Shown: positions 8,277-17,430 of the stretch, in pieces | Layout of the letters: every line of letters starts with the position of its first letter | Numbering within the stretch: position 1 is the stretch's first letter | The notes under the pieces: generated by a model | Told to the model about the DNA's origin: nothing | Databases searched by the model: none | Seen by the model: only the letters and a program-made list of their open reading frames with translations | Origin: Mucilaginibacter galii | GTDB taxonomy: Bacteria > Bacteroidota > Bacteroidia > Sphingobacteriales > Sphingobacteriaceae | Direction: 5' to 3' | Assembly: GCF_014635825.1 (NCBI RefSeq) | Contig: NZ_BMDO01000002.1 | Location: 310,001 to 374,000, forward strand | Length of the DNA stretch: 64,000 nucleotides | Program-made: the position numbers and the translations under genes

Positions 8277-9844
8277 AAAGTTCAGCATGGTATCATAAAC
8301 TTTGGCGTAAAAAGCTGGATGAATTGCCGGTAAAAGGCAATGCGAATGTCGGCTGGAAATTAATGGAGCAACAGTTGAATGCACATTTGCCGGTGAGTAA
8401 TGCCGTTACAGGCGGAGGTATGGTTAAACCTTTAGTGAGCAAGTTAATAGCCCTGGTCGGTTATGTATTGCCCGCCGCAGCAATGGTAGGTGTAGGAACT
8501 TATGTTGCGGTAAGCACCGGTATAAAGCATAAACATGTAAATAAGAAAATCAAAAAAAACGAGTATCACGTACATAAAGCATCAGATAGCAGCAGGAAAG
8601 TGCAATTTGATATTATTGCTCAAGATACGGTGACAGCGGAAGATGCTAAAGAAGGCGATACCGTAGGTCAGATTGCTGTATACAATTCAATGGACAGTAA
8701 AAGCATTAATAGCTTAAAATATCAACCAAAGGATATCAGTAGCGACAACAACACGAAAGATGCCGCCGCACGGCTTAACAATAAATTTATTAACGGCAGC
8801 ACCTCTTCAAACAAGCTAAACATTAATACTGCAAAGTTTGGCAGTAACAATCAAGTATTAAAAAAGAACTTTGTCGGCGTAGCAAAGCTTAGCGGAACTA
8901 ATTATGGAAAAATTACCAATGGCCAGCGGAGCATTGATGTTGCTAATGGAAAGGTAGATTATAACCGCCGGATGTCCGCAATGCGAAATCCTGATGAGGT
9001 GGCTCTGTTTGGCGTACGGCAAAGAGGCAAGCCATTGGTAGTTTACGGAGCTCATACCTCGCCATTCGTTGCAAATCAATTCTCAAATCAAAATGATGCA
9101 GGTAAGTATGATTTTCCTAAGAATAAGTATATCAGTAACCAAGTGATTTTTCCTGAAGAGCAATTTCTTGATCGTACAATAGCCATTAAGCCAAAAGGAA
9201 TTAGGAGTAAGCCTAATAAGGCAGCGGGTAGCCGTACAATTATTGAACTTACTACTCCTGCCTACAATTACGGTTTGCAAGCCGGCCTCACTACAGGCAG
9301 CGGGAGCACTGGCTTTTACCTGGGCTTAACAGCAAACTACGCATTAACCAAACGGTGGCTTGCAGAGGGTTCTTTGTTATACAACAGTTCCAGAACTATA
9401 ACCGGTAATTTTTCTCATCCCAGCTATTATCGCCCCGATTCATCGGCCGCTCTATCGCTCGCCGATTCGAGGAAAGTACAGCCAATTGATGTTTCACTGA
9501 ATATTCAATACAGGGTAAACAGCCTCATTAGCTTGAAGGCCGGCCCGGTGCTGAGCTTTGCAGGTAAACAATTAAACGTGAGTACCCGGCTGGGCGCTGT
9601 CGGTGGTTTCAGGGATACGCTCAGGCGCACTGGTACCATTGATTCTGTGCGTAACACTACTGTGCTTACTAACAAAGTAAACGTAGGTTTAAGCACTGGC
9701 ATAGGCGTTAACCTCAAGCATTTTAATATAGAAGCCAGGTACCTGTGGCTGCCGCAATACAAAGTAAGTAACAGTTGGGGTAACTACAACCAACCGGCTA
9801 ACAGGTTGCAAGTAGGGATAAGCTACCTGTTTAAATCAAAATAG
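8273..9844 (+). CDS. Membrane-anchored protein with C-terminal outer-membrane beta-barrel-like domain
   Basis: The 523-residue protein begins with about 50 cytoplasmic-type residues and a single strong membrane helix (about 57-81). A long polar, Asn/Lys/Ser-rich region (about 85-310) follows. The C-terminal ~210 residues alternate in an OmpA/PorT-like beta-barrel pattern (YNYGLQAGLTTGSGSTGFYL at the start, LQVGISYLFKSK at the end). The final residues fit a barrel end. It overlaps the ECF sigma gene by 4 bp, so the N-terminus may act as an anti-sigma part. Similar sigma-barrel pairs are common in Sphingobacteriaceae, but the function is not established. Confidence 0.75.
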   Translation: MKSSAWYHKLWRKKLDELPVKGNANVGWKLMEQQLNAHLPVSNAVTGGGMVKPLVSKLIALVGYVLPAAAMVGVGTYVAVSTGIKHKHVNKKIKKNEYHVHKASDSSRKVQFDIIAQDTVTAEDAKEGDTVGQIAVYNSMDSKSINSLKYQPKDISSDNNTKDAAARLNNKFINGSTSSNKLNINTAKFGSNNQVLKKNFVGVAKLSGTNYGKITNGQRSIDVANGKVDYNRRMSAMRNPDEVALFGVRQRGKPLVVYGAHTSPFVANQFSNQNDAGKYDFPKNKYISNQVIFPEEQFLDRTIAIKPKGIRSKPNKAAGSRTIIELTTPAYNYGLQAGLTTGSGSTGFYLGLTANYALTKRWLAEGSLLYNSSRTITGNFSHPSYYRPDSSAALSLADSRKVQPIDVSLNIQYRVNSLISLKAGPVLSFAGKQLNVSTRLGAVGGFRDTLRRTGTIDSVRNTTVLTNKVNVGLSTGIGVNLKHFNIEARYLWLPQYKVSNSWGNYNQPANRLQVGISYLFKSK

Positions 9845-9863
9845 CAGCTGATTGCCTTGCGTC

Positions 9864-9894
9864 AAAGTCCAATCTGCATTGCAGGCTGGCCTTT
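9864..9894. terminator. Imperfect stem-loop between convergent genes
   Basis: AAAGTCCAATCTGC pairs with GCAGGCTGGCCTTT with two internal mismatches, followed by GTGTTT. It lies between two convergent genes and may terminate either. Confidence 0.4.
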
Positions 9895-9917
9895 GTGTTT
9901 ACAAATTTTGATTTAAT

Positions 9918-11291
9918 TTATGGCTTAGGGTAAGTACGTTTCAACCAGGCCTCCGGTACGGGGATGATACAAATATTCATTGATTTTCCATCTTCCGACA
10001 GCATGGCCGACTGGATCTCTATCCGTGTACCATCGGGGCTAAAGGTTGGATGCGGATGATCTGCCGCGGTTTGCTTGTGCCCGGTAGACAGCATCGTCAT
10101 TTCATGTGTATGCCTGTCTATGAGGTATACACTGCGCGAAAAATCATCGCCTACTGCCCAACGGCCATCTTTAGAGCCCCCTACATGCCATAAGCCGCTG
10201 CCGCTTGGCGTTTGCCCGGCTATAACCATTTCGCGGGTGCGGAGGTTTACTATGCCCAAACCAGTCGGCTTCTCGCGTGTGCCCGATGGTCCCCAAGCAG
10301 CTTCCTGTCCGGGGTTTGCACCGCCTACTGCCGTGCCGGGAGCGGCTGCACCTTTGGTTCCGGGTACTTTGCGGTGGCCCATAATGGCAATGGCTACCTC
10401 GTCGGGCGTAATTACAGCTTCGTGCGTTACCCATTCGGTAGCAGCTTCCGGGTAAAGCGGACGCAAGCCGCTACCATCGGCCTTAACCGTCCAGGTACGT
10501 TGCGGCGATTTACCGCCTGTTTCCCAGCAAAAAATAATTTCGCCCGGTATCCAGGGGTTCACCTGGATGTGGCCTATTTGAAACGGCACCGAAACAATGT
10601 AGCGTATTTGGCCGGTCTTTACGTTCATAGATGCTAAACCGTTAGGCCCCGCGCCCATTTTACGCGGACCAAAAGCGCTGTCTATTTTAGTGCCCGGCGT
10701 TAAATGTTTGTAAGCTTCATCCTTACCTACGTGGAAATAAACCTGGTCTTCGTTGGCATCTAAAGCCATATCGCCACCAGCACCCATTTCGGCGGGTATG
10801 GTGCCGCATACCCGCTGATAGGCATTTGCAGGTTGCATCTTGCCGGCCTTGCTGTCGGCTAATACTTTGGCCAGGTCAACTTCAATTACTTGTAACGGGC
10901 CGCCGCGGCGCAGGCCATCGGTAGCAGGTGCTGTGCTGCGCATATGGTAAAGCTTCATGCTTTTACGAGCCAGGTTAAGCATACCGGTATAGCCCCCCTC
11001 GGTTATTTGTACAATGTCGCCGCTTTTTTCGTTAACCGCGAGGGCTTCGTTCTTTGCCCGGTTAGAGCGGAATACCAGCCATTGCTCATCAGATGTCCAT
11101 TGCGGGTGGGTTTGATAAATTTTGCTGTCGCCGGCTGGAGTGCTGGTTAAAAAGGTAAGCATAGTGCCGGTCACCGGGTCTTTTACCACCTTGCGTTCGG
11201 ATGGAAAGCGTTTGCCTATTTGTGCCTGCGCCGATGAAATAATAACCGTGCAAGCCAAAGCGGTAATAAACAAATATGGTTTAATAGTCAT
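9918..11291 (-). CDS. Secreted beta-propeller, oligogalacturonate lyase-like
   Basis: A signal peptide (ending SSAQAQ) precedes a protein built of PD40/TolB-like propeller blades, for example THPQWTSDEQWLVFRSNR, WAVGDDFSRSVYLIDR and HPHPTFSPDGTRIEIQSA. The opening DPVTGTMLTFLTSTPAGDSK and the late His-Pro-His resemble oligogalacturonate lyases (PL22), which split unsaturated pectin dimers and use histidines to hold a metal. I start it at MTIKPYLF (11291), nine codons after the first ATG, for a normal signal peptide. A plain WD40-like periplasmic protein is the alternative. Confidence 0.6.
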   Translation of the reverse strand: MTIKPYLFITALACTVIISSAQAQIGKRFPSERKVVKDPVTGTMLTFLTSTPAGDSKIYQTHPQWTSDEQWLVFRSNRAKNEALAVNEKSGDIVQITEGGYTGMLNLARKSMKLYHMRSTAPATDGLRRGGPLQVIEVDLAKVLADSKAGKMQPANAYQRVCGTIPAEMGAGGDMALDANEDQVYFHVGKDEAYKHLTPGTKIDSAFGPRKMGAGPNGLASMNVKTGQIRYIVSVPFQIGHIQVNPWIPGEIIFCWETGGKSPQRTWTVKADGSGLRPLYPEAATEWVTHEAVITPDEVAIAIMGHRKVPGTKGAAAPGTAVGGANPGQEAAWGPSGTREKPTGLGIVNLRTREMVIAGQTPSGSGLWHVGGSKDGRWAVGDDFSRSVYLIDRHTHEMTMLSTGHKQTAADHPHPTFSPDGTRIEIQSAMLSEDGKSMNICIIPVPEAWLKRTYPKP

Positions 11292-11351
11292 AAAAGCAGG
11301 ATACTTGTTACAGCACATAAACTTTCAGAGAATATATGCTGTACCGATTTA

Positions 11352-11365
11352 AAGAATAATTGGTT
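11352..11365 (-). promoter_or_regulatory. Shared upstream motif, copy 1 (possible operator)
   Basis: AAGAATAATTGGTT lies about 60 bp upstream of the oligogalacturonate-lyase-like gene. The identical 14 bases occur upstream of fucP at 19838-19851, with a similar site near the rhamnogalacturonan lyase. A common regulator is possible but unproven. Confidence 0.35.
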
Positions 11366-11578
11366 ACTCTAAGCTAAAAGATCTGCCTCTGTTTGCTAAA
11401 ACTTGCAGGATAGTACAGGTTACTGATGCCCTTGGCAGTCATGTGTGAAGGAGCATCTCATTATTGTTTAAGGAAAGTAATTGCATGAAGGTTAAATTAT
11501 GGTGGTCGTAATTTTAACTACTTGAAGAAGTAAAACAAATGAATGAGTTTTAAGCTTTTAAGTTAAATTATAAGAGAG

Positions 11579-14005
11579 ATGCCTAAGTGGTTAAAAGTTA
11601 TTTTGAAAATTGTTGGAGCCGTAGTGCTCCTGTTTTTGCTGTTATCGGTGGGCTTGTTTATTTATATTAACTCTAACAAAGCCAAGGTTTTAACCCTTAT
11701 CACATCAACGCTAAACAAAAATTTAACGGGCAAGCTTACCATTGGCGATATGGAAACCACCTTTTTTAAAGGCTTTCCGGGTATTTCGGTTTCTTTAAAA
11801 AATGTGTTGGTGAAAGATAGCCGCTGGGCCGAGCATCATCATACCTTACTTACCGCCAAAGACTTTGATGTCTCAATTAACACTGCTGCGCTGCTGCGGG
11901 GTGCGATACGCATCAGTAATATTGAAATAAGTAATGCCGCTATTGACCTGTATAAAGATAGCACAGGTTACAGTAACAGCTCCATTTTCAAGAAAAAAGA
12001 TAAGACTCCTGCCAAACCTGATGATGATAGCGGAAGTTCGGCTGAATTCGGGAAATTTACCTTAAACAAAGTAACCTTTGCTGTAAATAATCAAAAGAAC
12101 AGCAAGCTTTTTCAGTTTGATATTAACAAACTGGCAGGTAAAATGACTTATCCTGATTCGGGCTGGCATGCCGATTTGCAAATGGATGTGACCGCCAAAA
12201 GCATGGCTTTTAATACCAATAAGGGGAGCTTTATTAAGAACAAGCATTTAACAGGCCAAATGCTGGCCGGGTTTAATGAGGATAATGGCAAGATCAATAT
12301 CTTGTCAAAAGACTTTAGCATAGGTGGTAATCCGTTTGTTATTGGTGCCAACTTTAATACCGCCAAAAAGGGAACTGATTTCGATATTCATATAGCGGCT
12401 AACCAAATTTTATGGCGTAACGCGGCCGGTTTGGTGGCAGCCAACATCAGCAAAACGCTTAATAAATTTAATCTCAGCAAGCCTATAGATATTACCACAC
12501 TTATACAAGGCAACCTGGGTGGCGGCGATCCGCTAATTTACGCTACTGGAAAAATTCGCGATAATAAGCTTACCATACCAGGCGCCGTAATTGACAGTTG
12601 TAATTTTGATGCCGTATTTACCAATAACAATGTAAAGGGTAAAGGCTTTGTAGATGCTAACTCGGCTATACGCTTGTCGAGATTTACGGGCAGGTACAAC
12701 CATTTACCTTTTGTAATAGATACCGGCAGCATTGTTAACCTCGAAAAGCCTATAGCTACCGGTAACTTTAAATCTACTTTTCCGCTGGTTAATTTGAATT
12801 ATACCCTGGGGGCAGATATTGCTAAGTTTACTAAAGGACAGGCCGATATGAACCTCCACTACCGGGCGGATGTTGTAGACTATAAATTAAACAAGCCGGT
12901 TATTGCGGGTATCATATCCTTCAAGAACGCCGACTTTAAATACCTGCCCCGCAACCTGGCCTTAATCAACACATCGTTAAGTTTAAACTTTGTAGGTAAC
13001 GACCTGGTATTGAAAGATACGCGTTTGCAAAGCGGGCGCAGTGTAATAACTATGCAGGGGAGGGTTAACAACTTTTTAAACCTCTATTACAGTGCTCCTG
13101 AAAAAATACTGCTTACCTGGCAAATTAAGAGCCCCGAGTTACGGTTGGGCGAGTTTCTGGGCTTTTTGAACAGCAGGCAGCAGGTAAAAACATCGGCGGC
13201 TACGCCTGCCAATAGCGGTAACGTGATAGACCAGTTAAGCAATGTGCTTGAAAAAGGAAATGCCGAAATGCATATGGATGTAGCTAAGGTTTACTACAAA
13301 AAGTTTTTAGCCACCAACGTAAAAGCCGATTTGCTAACCACTTCTAACGGTATCATTATTAAAAATGTAGGGCTAAAACATGCAGGTGGTGGTTTGCAAC
13401 TAAACGGAAAGTTAATGCAGGGTAAGTTTCTCAATACTTTTGCAGTAAACACTACAGTAAGTAATGTGAATATAAGGGAGTTCTTTTACGCGTTCGATAA
13501 CTTTGGCTTACACGATATTACCTCAGAAAACCTGAAAGGCTTCCTTTCTGCCAAAACGCAAATTACCGGTGGTATAACCGATCAGGGTAGTTTAGTACCA
13601 CGTTCTGTTCATGGTACGGCAGCAATCAATTTAAAAAATGGTGCGCTAATCAATTACGATCCGCTGATTAAGGTGGGTAAGTTTGCTTTCCCTTTCCGCG
13701 ATCTTAAAAATATTGAGATCCCAAAACTTGACGCCAGCTTTAACCTGGAGGGCGATAAGATCTTAATCAACCCCATGCAAATTAACTCAAGCGTGCTTAA
13801 TGTTGATGTAGCGGGTACTTACGCCTTTACCCGCGGAACCAATATTAGTTTTGATGTTCCGCTGCGCAACCCAAAAAAGGATGAGGATATTACTGATAAG
13901 CAGGAACTGCAAAAACGCAGGATGCGTGGTATAGTGCTACACTTGGCTGCCAAAGATGATGGCACGGGAAAAGTTAAAATAGGCTGGAATAAAGACCACA
14001 AGTAG
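11579..14005 (+). CDS. AsmA-family envelope protein
   Basis: This 808-residue protein has one N-terminal membrane helix (about residues 8-30), then a long periplasmic region of beta-strand repeats. The N-terminal part KVLTLITSTLNKNLTGKLTI..FFKGFPGISVSLKNVLV is typical of AsmA proteins, and the C-terminal part (around residues 600-790) matches the AsmA-like C-terminal domain. AsmA relatives are now viewed as bridge-like lipid-transfer or outer-membrane assembly factors. It is monocistronic here and converges with the PfkB kinase gene, stops 2 bp apart. Confidence 0.85.
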   Translation: MPKWLKVILKIVGAVVLLFLLLSVGLFIYINSNKAKVLTLITSTLNKNLTGKLTIGDMETTFFKGFPGISVSLKNVLVKDSRWAEHHHTLLTAKDFDVSINTAALLRGAIRISNIEISNAAIDLYKDSTGYSNSSIFKKKDKTPAKPDDDSGSSAEFGKFTLNKVTFAVNNQKNSKLFQFDINKLAGKMTYPDSGWHADLQMDVTAKSMAFNTNKGSFIKNKHLTGQMLAGFNEDNGKINILSKDFSIGGNPFVIGANFNTAKKGTDFDIHIAANQILWRNAAGLVAANISKTLNKFNLSKPIDITTLIQGNLGGGDPLIYATGKIRDNKLTIPGAVIDSCNFDAVFTNNNVKGKGFVDANSAIRLSRFTGRYNHLPFVIDTGSIVNLEKPIATGNFKSTFPLVNLNYTLGADIAKFTKGQADMNLHYRADVVDYKLNKPVIAGIISFKNADFKYLPRNLALINTSLSLNFVGNDLVLKDTRLQSGRSVITMQGRVNNFLNLYYSAPEKILLTWQIKSPELRLGEFLGFLNSRQQVKTSAATPANSGNVIDQLSNVLEKGNAEMHMDVAKVYYKKFLATNVKADLLTTSNGIIIKNVGLKHAGGGLQLNGKLMQGKFLNTFAVNTTVSNVNIREFFYAFDNFGLHDITSENLKGFLSAKTQITGGITDQGSLVPRSVHGTAAINLKNGALINYDPLIKVGKFAFPFRDLKNIEIPKLDASFNLEGDKILINPMQINSSVLNVDVAGTYAFTRGTNISFDVPLRNPKKDEDITDKQELQKRRMRGIVLHLAAKDDGTGKVKIGWNKDHK

Positions 14006-14006
14006 C

Positions 14007-14879
14007 TTACCTCGGCTGATTCATAAAAGCCATCACATCACCCTCGGTACCGGTGAACGGGCCCGAGGCTCCAATTTTTAAACCGGCCATAGCCGCAGCA
14101 AAATTACCTGCTTGTTCAATACTGGCACCTTTTACGCGCTGGTATAAATACCCGGCCATGTAGGTATCACCACAGCCTGTGGCATCGGTTATGGTTGGCG
14201 GTTTGTAGGCTGGTATCTGGTAAAACTGGCCGTTTGACAGTATAATTGATCCCTGGCCGCCCAGGGTAATAATTACTTCTTTTACACCTTGGTCTGCAAG
14301 TATTTGTGCGCCTTGGTTTATATCTGTGCATCCTGTTAAAACCTCAAGCTCATACTCGTTTGCTTTAAGGTAGTGAATGTAAGGCAATGCTTCAATTTTA
14401 TCATGCCAGTCTACAGGCAGCACTTTGAGATTTTGAACCGTGCGCAGATAGCCCTGCACATCTAAAGACAACGTGCTTTTATCAGCCAGATATTTGATTA
14501 CCTCCAGCTCCATATCATTGGCCAGTAGTGGGCCTAAGTGAAATATTTTGGCTTCAACAGGCTGCAGCTGCTCTACGGTAAACGGATCTGCTTGTTGCAA
14601 TACGCGCTGTGTGCGATGGTCGGAGTTAAGGCCGTAGCTATTTTCAAAATAAACAGAATGCGCACTTACAGAGGCTTGTATTTTAATACCTTCGGTACGG
14701 AGGGCATCAACTACCGGCATTTCGCTTTGTCCTACTGCGGTAACCAAACCGAAGTTTACTTCCATTTGGCGTAGCGCTTTCGAAAAATAAAATGATGTTC
14801 CGCCTGCCATGTATTTGGTGGCCTTCGGAGTGATGATCTTGTCTAAAGTAATGTGCCCTACGCAGCAAATATCTAACAT
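14007..14879 (-). CDS. PfkB-family sugar kinase
   Basis: A ribokinase-family kinase of 290 residues when started at MLDICCVGHI. The longer frame from 14936 would add 19 unlikely residues. The PfkB signature 2, DATGCGDTYMAGYL, is complete, with the catalytic Asp at residue 238, and the N-terminal glycine pair AGGTSFYFSKAL matches the substrate-binding strand. The substrate is not readable; related Bacteroidota enzymes are annotated as fructose, ribose or inositol kinases. The start lies 70 bp from the divergent DUF1801 pseudogene, so they share a promoter region. Confidence 0.85.
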   Translation of the reverse strand: MLDICCVGHITLDKIITPKATKYMAGGTSFYFSKALRQMEVNFGLVTAVGQSEMPVVDALRTEGIKIQASVSAHSVYFENSYGLNSDHRTQRVLQQADPFTVEQLQPVEAKIFHLGPLLANDMELEVIKYLADKSTLSLDVQGYLRTVQNLKVLPVDWHDKIEALPYIHYLKANEYELEVLTGCTDINQGAQILADQGVKEVIITLGGQGSIILSNGQFYQIPAYKPPTITDATGCGDTYMAGYLYQRVKGASIEQAGNFAAAMAGLKIGASGPFTGTEGDVMAFMNQPR

Positions 14880-14948
14880 GTTTATGAAATAGTTACAAAA
14901 GGCTAAAGATAAGCTGCTATATTTATCTTTAAGCATAAATTTAAACTT

Positions 14949-15363
14949 ATGGCAAAAGTCAGAGATTTAAACGACCCTGCCGGCATCAACGCCTACATTA
15001 ATAAATTGGGAGCACCCCTAGCCCGACTAGTTGAAGCAACAAGACAAGTGATCCTGAATACAGACCCCATTACTGGTGAGCGGATCAAGTGGAACTCGCC
15101 CAGCTTTTTTACCAGGGCACTATGCAGCCTTTCGATCCTAAAGAATACAAGCGCGATATGGTGGTTATGCACCTGCATAGAAAAGCCTATTTCTTACTGG
15201 TTTTTCCAACCGGGTCAACCATTAATGACACCTCGAGTTTTTTAGAAGGAATTATGGGGATGGAAGGCGTATGGTAACCATTAAGTCTGTAGAGGAGCTT
15301 AATCATAAAACGGAGTTGCTGCAAAGTGCCATTACGGCCTGGTTGCAACTGGTAGATAAATAA
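14949..15363 (+). pseudogene. DUF1801 (YdhG-like) gene broken by two frameshifts
   Basis: The sequence encodes a recognisable DUF1801 protein only if the frame changes twice. The first part (MAKVRDLNDPAGINAYINKL to IKWNSPSFF) is in one frame up to the six-T run at 15105-15110. The middle (YQGTMQPFDPKEYKRDMVV to GIMG) is in a second frame up to GGGG at 15256-15259. The end (DGRRMVTIKSVEELNHK to LQLVDK, stop at 15361) is in a third. Each break looks like one missing base in a homopolymer, so it is either a young pseudogene or two sequencing errors. Intact, it would be about 138 residues. DUF1801 proteins have no settled function. Confidence 0.8.
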
Positions 15364-15384
15364 CTATCTTAGGATGTATTTGTT

Positions 15385-16188
15385 ATGCCAATAACCAGCA
15401 GCCTTTTTATGAACTTATTTAACCATCAATCAGGGAAATACATTAGCATAGATACCGCCAGCATATATTATGAAGTGGCGGGTACACCCGGTAAACCGGT
15501 ACTGCTTATTTTGCATGGCAGCTTAGGTAGTCTGGAAGATTTAAACCCGGTATTAACAAAGCTGGCCGAACGGTATAGGCTGGTGGGTATTGACAGCCGG
15601 GGACACGGAAAATCTTCGATGGGTTCATCGAGGTTAACCTATGAGCGCCTGCAGCAGGATGCCGAACTTATTTTGCATCATCTTCATATAGATAAATTAA
15701 GCATTTTAGGTTTTAACGATGGTGGTACTGTAGCTTACCGGCTGGCCGCATACAGTAAATTGAAGGTTGAAAAAGTAGTAACCATAGGTGCACGCTGGCA
15801 TTATAAAAATGCCGATTATTTGCGTGTTATGCTGAAAGGCACATTTGACCATAGTTGGAAAGAAAAGTTTCCGGCTGTTTACAATAGTTATTACAAATTC
15901 AATCCGACGCCCGATTTTGATATGCTCACGCAAGCCCTGGTCAAAATGTGGCTCGACCCCGGATCATCCGGCTATCCAAGTTTTAACCTGCAACGTTATA
16001 CTTCGCCATTGCTGGTAATCAGGGGTGATAATGACCATTTGTTAAGCCTTACGGCTGTTGCAGAGCTTTGCACGCTGCTGCCCACTGCCGCATTTTTAAA
16101 CGTGCCCTTTGCAGGTAACGATGCACATAACACGCAAAAGGAAATGATTATGCTGGCGCTCGAAGGATTTTTTACAAAAGTCGCTTAA
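15385..16188 (+). CDS. Alpha/beta hydrolase with Asn at the nucleophile position
   Basis: The fold is clear: the oxyanion strand LLILHGSLGSLED, DSRGHGKSSMG, the nucleophile elbow, an acid at RGDNDHL and the histidine segment GNDAHNTQ (H248). The elbow reads G-F-N111-D-G instead of the usual G-x-S-x-G, so the catalytic serine is replaced by asparagine. Relatives with GFSDGG at this place are active esterases or lactonases. This copy may be inactive, or may use another residue. A start at 15409 (MNLFNHQSG) is also possible. It follows the DUF1801 pseudogene by 21 bp. Confidence 0.85.
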   Translation: MPITSSLFMNLFNHQSGKYISIDTASIYYEVAGTPGKPVLLILHGSLGSLEDLNPVLTKLAERYRLVGIDSRGHGKSSMGSSRLTYERLQQDAELILHHLHIDKLSILGFNDGGTVAYRLAAYSKLKVEKVVTIGARWHYKNADYLRVMLKGTFDHSWKEKFPAVYNSYYKFNPTPDFDMLTQALVKMWLDPGSSGYPSFNLQRYTSPLLVIRGDNDHLLSLTAVAELCTLLPTAAFLNVPFAGNDAHNTQKEMIMLALEGFFTKVA

Positions 16189-16212
16189 CAGAAATTCATC
16201 AGCAGGCATTTA

Positions 16213-16220
16213 TATATTTG
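16213..16220 (+). promoter_or_regulatory. -7 promoter box before the Dabb gene
   Basis: TATATTTG matches the Bacteroidota -7 consensus TAnnTTTG and lies 16 bp before the start codon. I see no clear -33 element. Confidence 0.4.
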
Positions 16221-16236
16221 CAACAAAAAAAAGATC

Positions 16237-16533
16237 ATGATAGCACACCACGTATTATTCTGGCTTAAGGCCGATGCCACTCCCGAACAGAAACAAGCAT
16301 TTCACGATAGCCTGCAAACTTTAGAGGGCGTAGAAACGGTTAAAAACCTGCATATTGGCACCCCGGCACCTATTGAGCGTGCAGTGGTTGATACCACTTA
16401 CACCTATAGCCTCCTGGTATTTTTTGATGATATGGCCGGCCACGATGTTTACCAGGGCCATGAGTTGCACCTGGCTTTCTTAGACGGTTTCCGCCAGTAT
16501 TTTGATAAAGTTGTTATTTACGATGCGCAATAA
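16237..16533 (+). CDS. Dabb family stress-responsive protein
   Basis: A 98-residue protein of the Dabb (stress-responsive A/B barrel) family, recognised by the opening MIAHHVLFWLKADATPEQKQ and the ending FRQYFDKVVIYD. These form dimeric ferredoxin-like barrels. Some plant members are stress-induced and others are cyclases, but bacterial ones are mostly uncharacterised. It has its own -7 box and ends at a terminator shared with the convergent exonuclease gene. No active-site prediction is possible from the sequence alone. Confidence 0.85.
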   Translation: MIAHHVLFWLKADATPEQKQAFHDSLQTLEGVETVKNLHIGTPAPIERAVVDTTYTYSLLVFFDDMAGHDVYQGHELHLAFLDGFRQYFDKVVIYDAQ

Positions 16534-16553
16534 GCAGCATGTGAATTAAGCAC

Positions 16554-16583
16554 CAAAGCCTCCGCAGTTAAATGGAGGCTTTG
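16554..16583. terminator. Bidirectional terminator between Dabb and xth
   Basis: CAAAGCCTCC (16554-16563) pairs perfectly with GGAGGCTTTG (16574-16583), followed by TTTGTT, between two convergent genes. Confidence 0.75.
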
Positions 16584-16604
16584 TTTGTTAAAGAGCATAT
16601 TTAA

Positions 16605-17384
16605 TTATTCATCAGCCAGCGTGATCCATACAGGACCGTGATCGCTGGTTTTTTCCCAGCCGCGCACCTGCTTATCAACACCGGCCTCAAGCAGGCGGCC
16701 CTCCACCTCAGGGCTCAGCAAAAAGTGGTCTATCCGTAAACCGGCATTGCGGCCATAGGCATTACGAAAATAATCCCAAAAGGTGTAAATGGTTTCTGTA
16801 GGGTAGAGCTTACGTATGGCATCGGTCCACCCTTGGTCAACCAGGTTTTTAAACGCGGCACGCACTTCCGGCCTAAAAAGTGCATCGTCTACCCAGCGCT
16901 CGGGCTTGTAAACGTCAATTTCGGTAGGCATTACATTAAAATCGCCTGTTAAAATAACGGGTATTTTATAAGTCAGTAATTTTTGAGCATGCAGGGTTAG
17001 CTGCTCAAACCAGCGCAACTTATACTCAAATTTTGGGCCGGGCGTAGGGTTGCCGTTAGGTAAATACAGGCAGCCTATTACGATGCCGTTTATAGAAGCT
17101 TCTATATAGCGGCTTTGTGCTTCGTCAGGGTCATCGGGCAGGCCACGGCGCAATTCTTTAATTTCAAACTGCTTTTTGGCCAGTATGGCCACACCGTTCC
17201 AGCTTTTTTGACCATGCCATATGGCATTATAGCCGGCCTCCTCAATGGCAGTTAATGGAAATTTTTCTTGCGGTGCTTTCAGCTCTTGCAGACAAACCAC
17301 ATCGGGCGCTGTTTCGTTAAGCCAGCGCAGCAATACCGGCAGTCGACCGTTTACGCCGTTCACATTATAAGTAGCAATTTTCAT
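16605..17384 (-). CDS. xth: Exodeoxyribonuclease III
   Basis: This AP endonuclease and 3'-5' exonuclease repairs abasic sites in the base-excision pathway. All catalytic blocks of the endonuclease/exonuclease/phosphatase fold are present: MKIATYNVNGVNGRLP, CLQELKAPQEKFP (metal-binding Glu), LTGDFNVMPTEIDVY, RIDHFLLSP, and the terminal SDHGPVWI with the catalytic His. The 259-residue length is normal. It is a single-gene unit ending at the terminator shared with the Dabb gene. Confidence 0.95.
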   Translation of the reverse strand: MKIATYNVNGVNGRLPVLLRWLNETAPDVVCLQELKAPQEKFPLTAIEEAGYNAIWHGQKSWNGVAILAKKQFEIKELRRGLPDDPDEAQSRYIEASINGIVIGCLYLPNGNPTPGPKFEYKLRWFEQLTLHAQKLLTYKIPVILTGDFNVMPTEIDVYKPERWVDDALFRPEVRAAFKNLVDQGWTDAIRKLYPTETIYTFWDYFRNAYGRNAGLRIDHFLLSPEVEGRLLEAGVDKQVRGWEKTSDHGPVWITLADE

Positions 17385-17430
17385 AGGCTTGTATCAGACT
17401 CTCTTTACAATAGTATAAAAATCAAGCCAC

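Noticed and set aside
10075..10637. Plus-strand open frames opposite the oligogalacturonate-lyase-like gene
   Set aside because: Composition and lack of motifs fit shadow frames of a GC-rich gene.
14949..15363. Programmed ribosomal frameshift
   Set aside because: The two shifts lack a typical slippery site with a downstream stem, and both look like simple missing bases in homopolymers.
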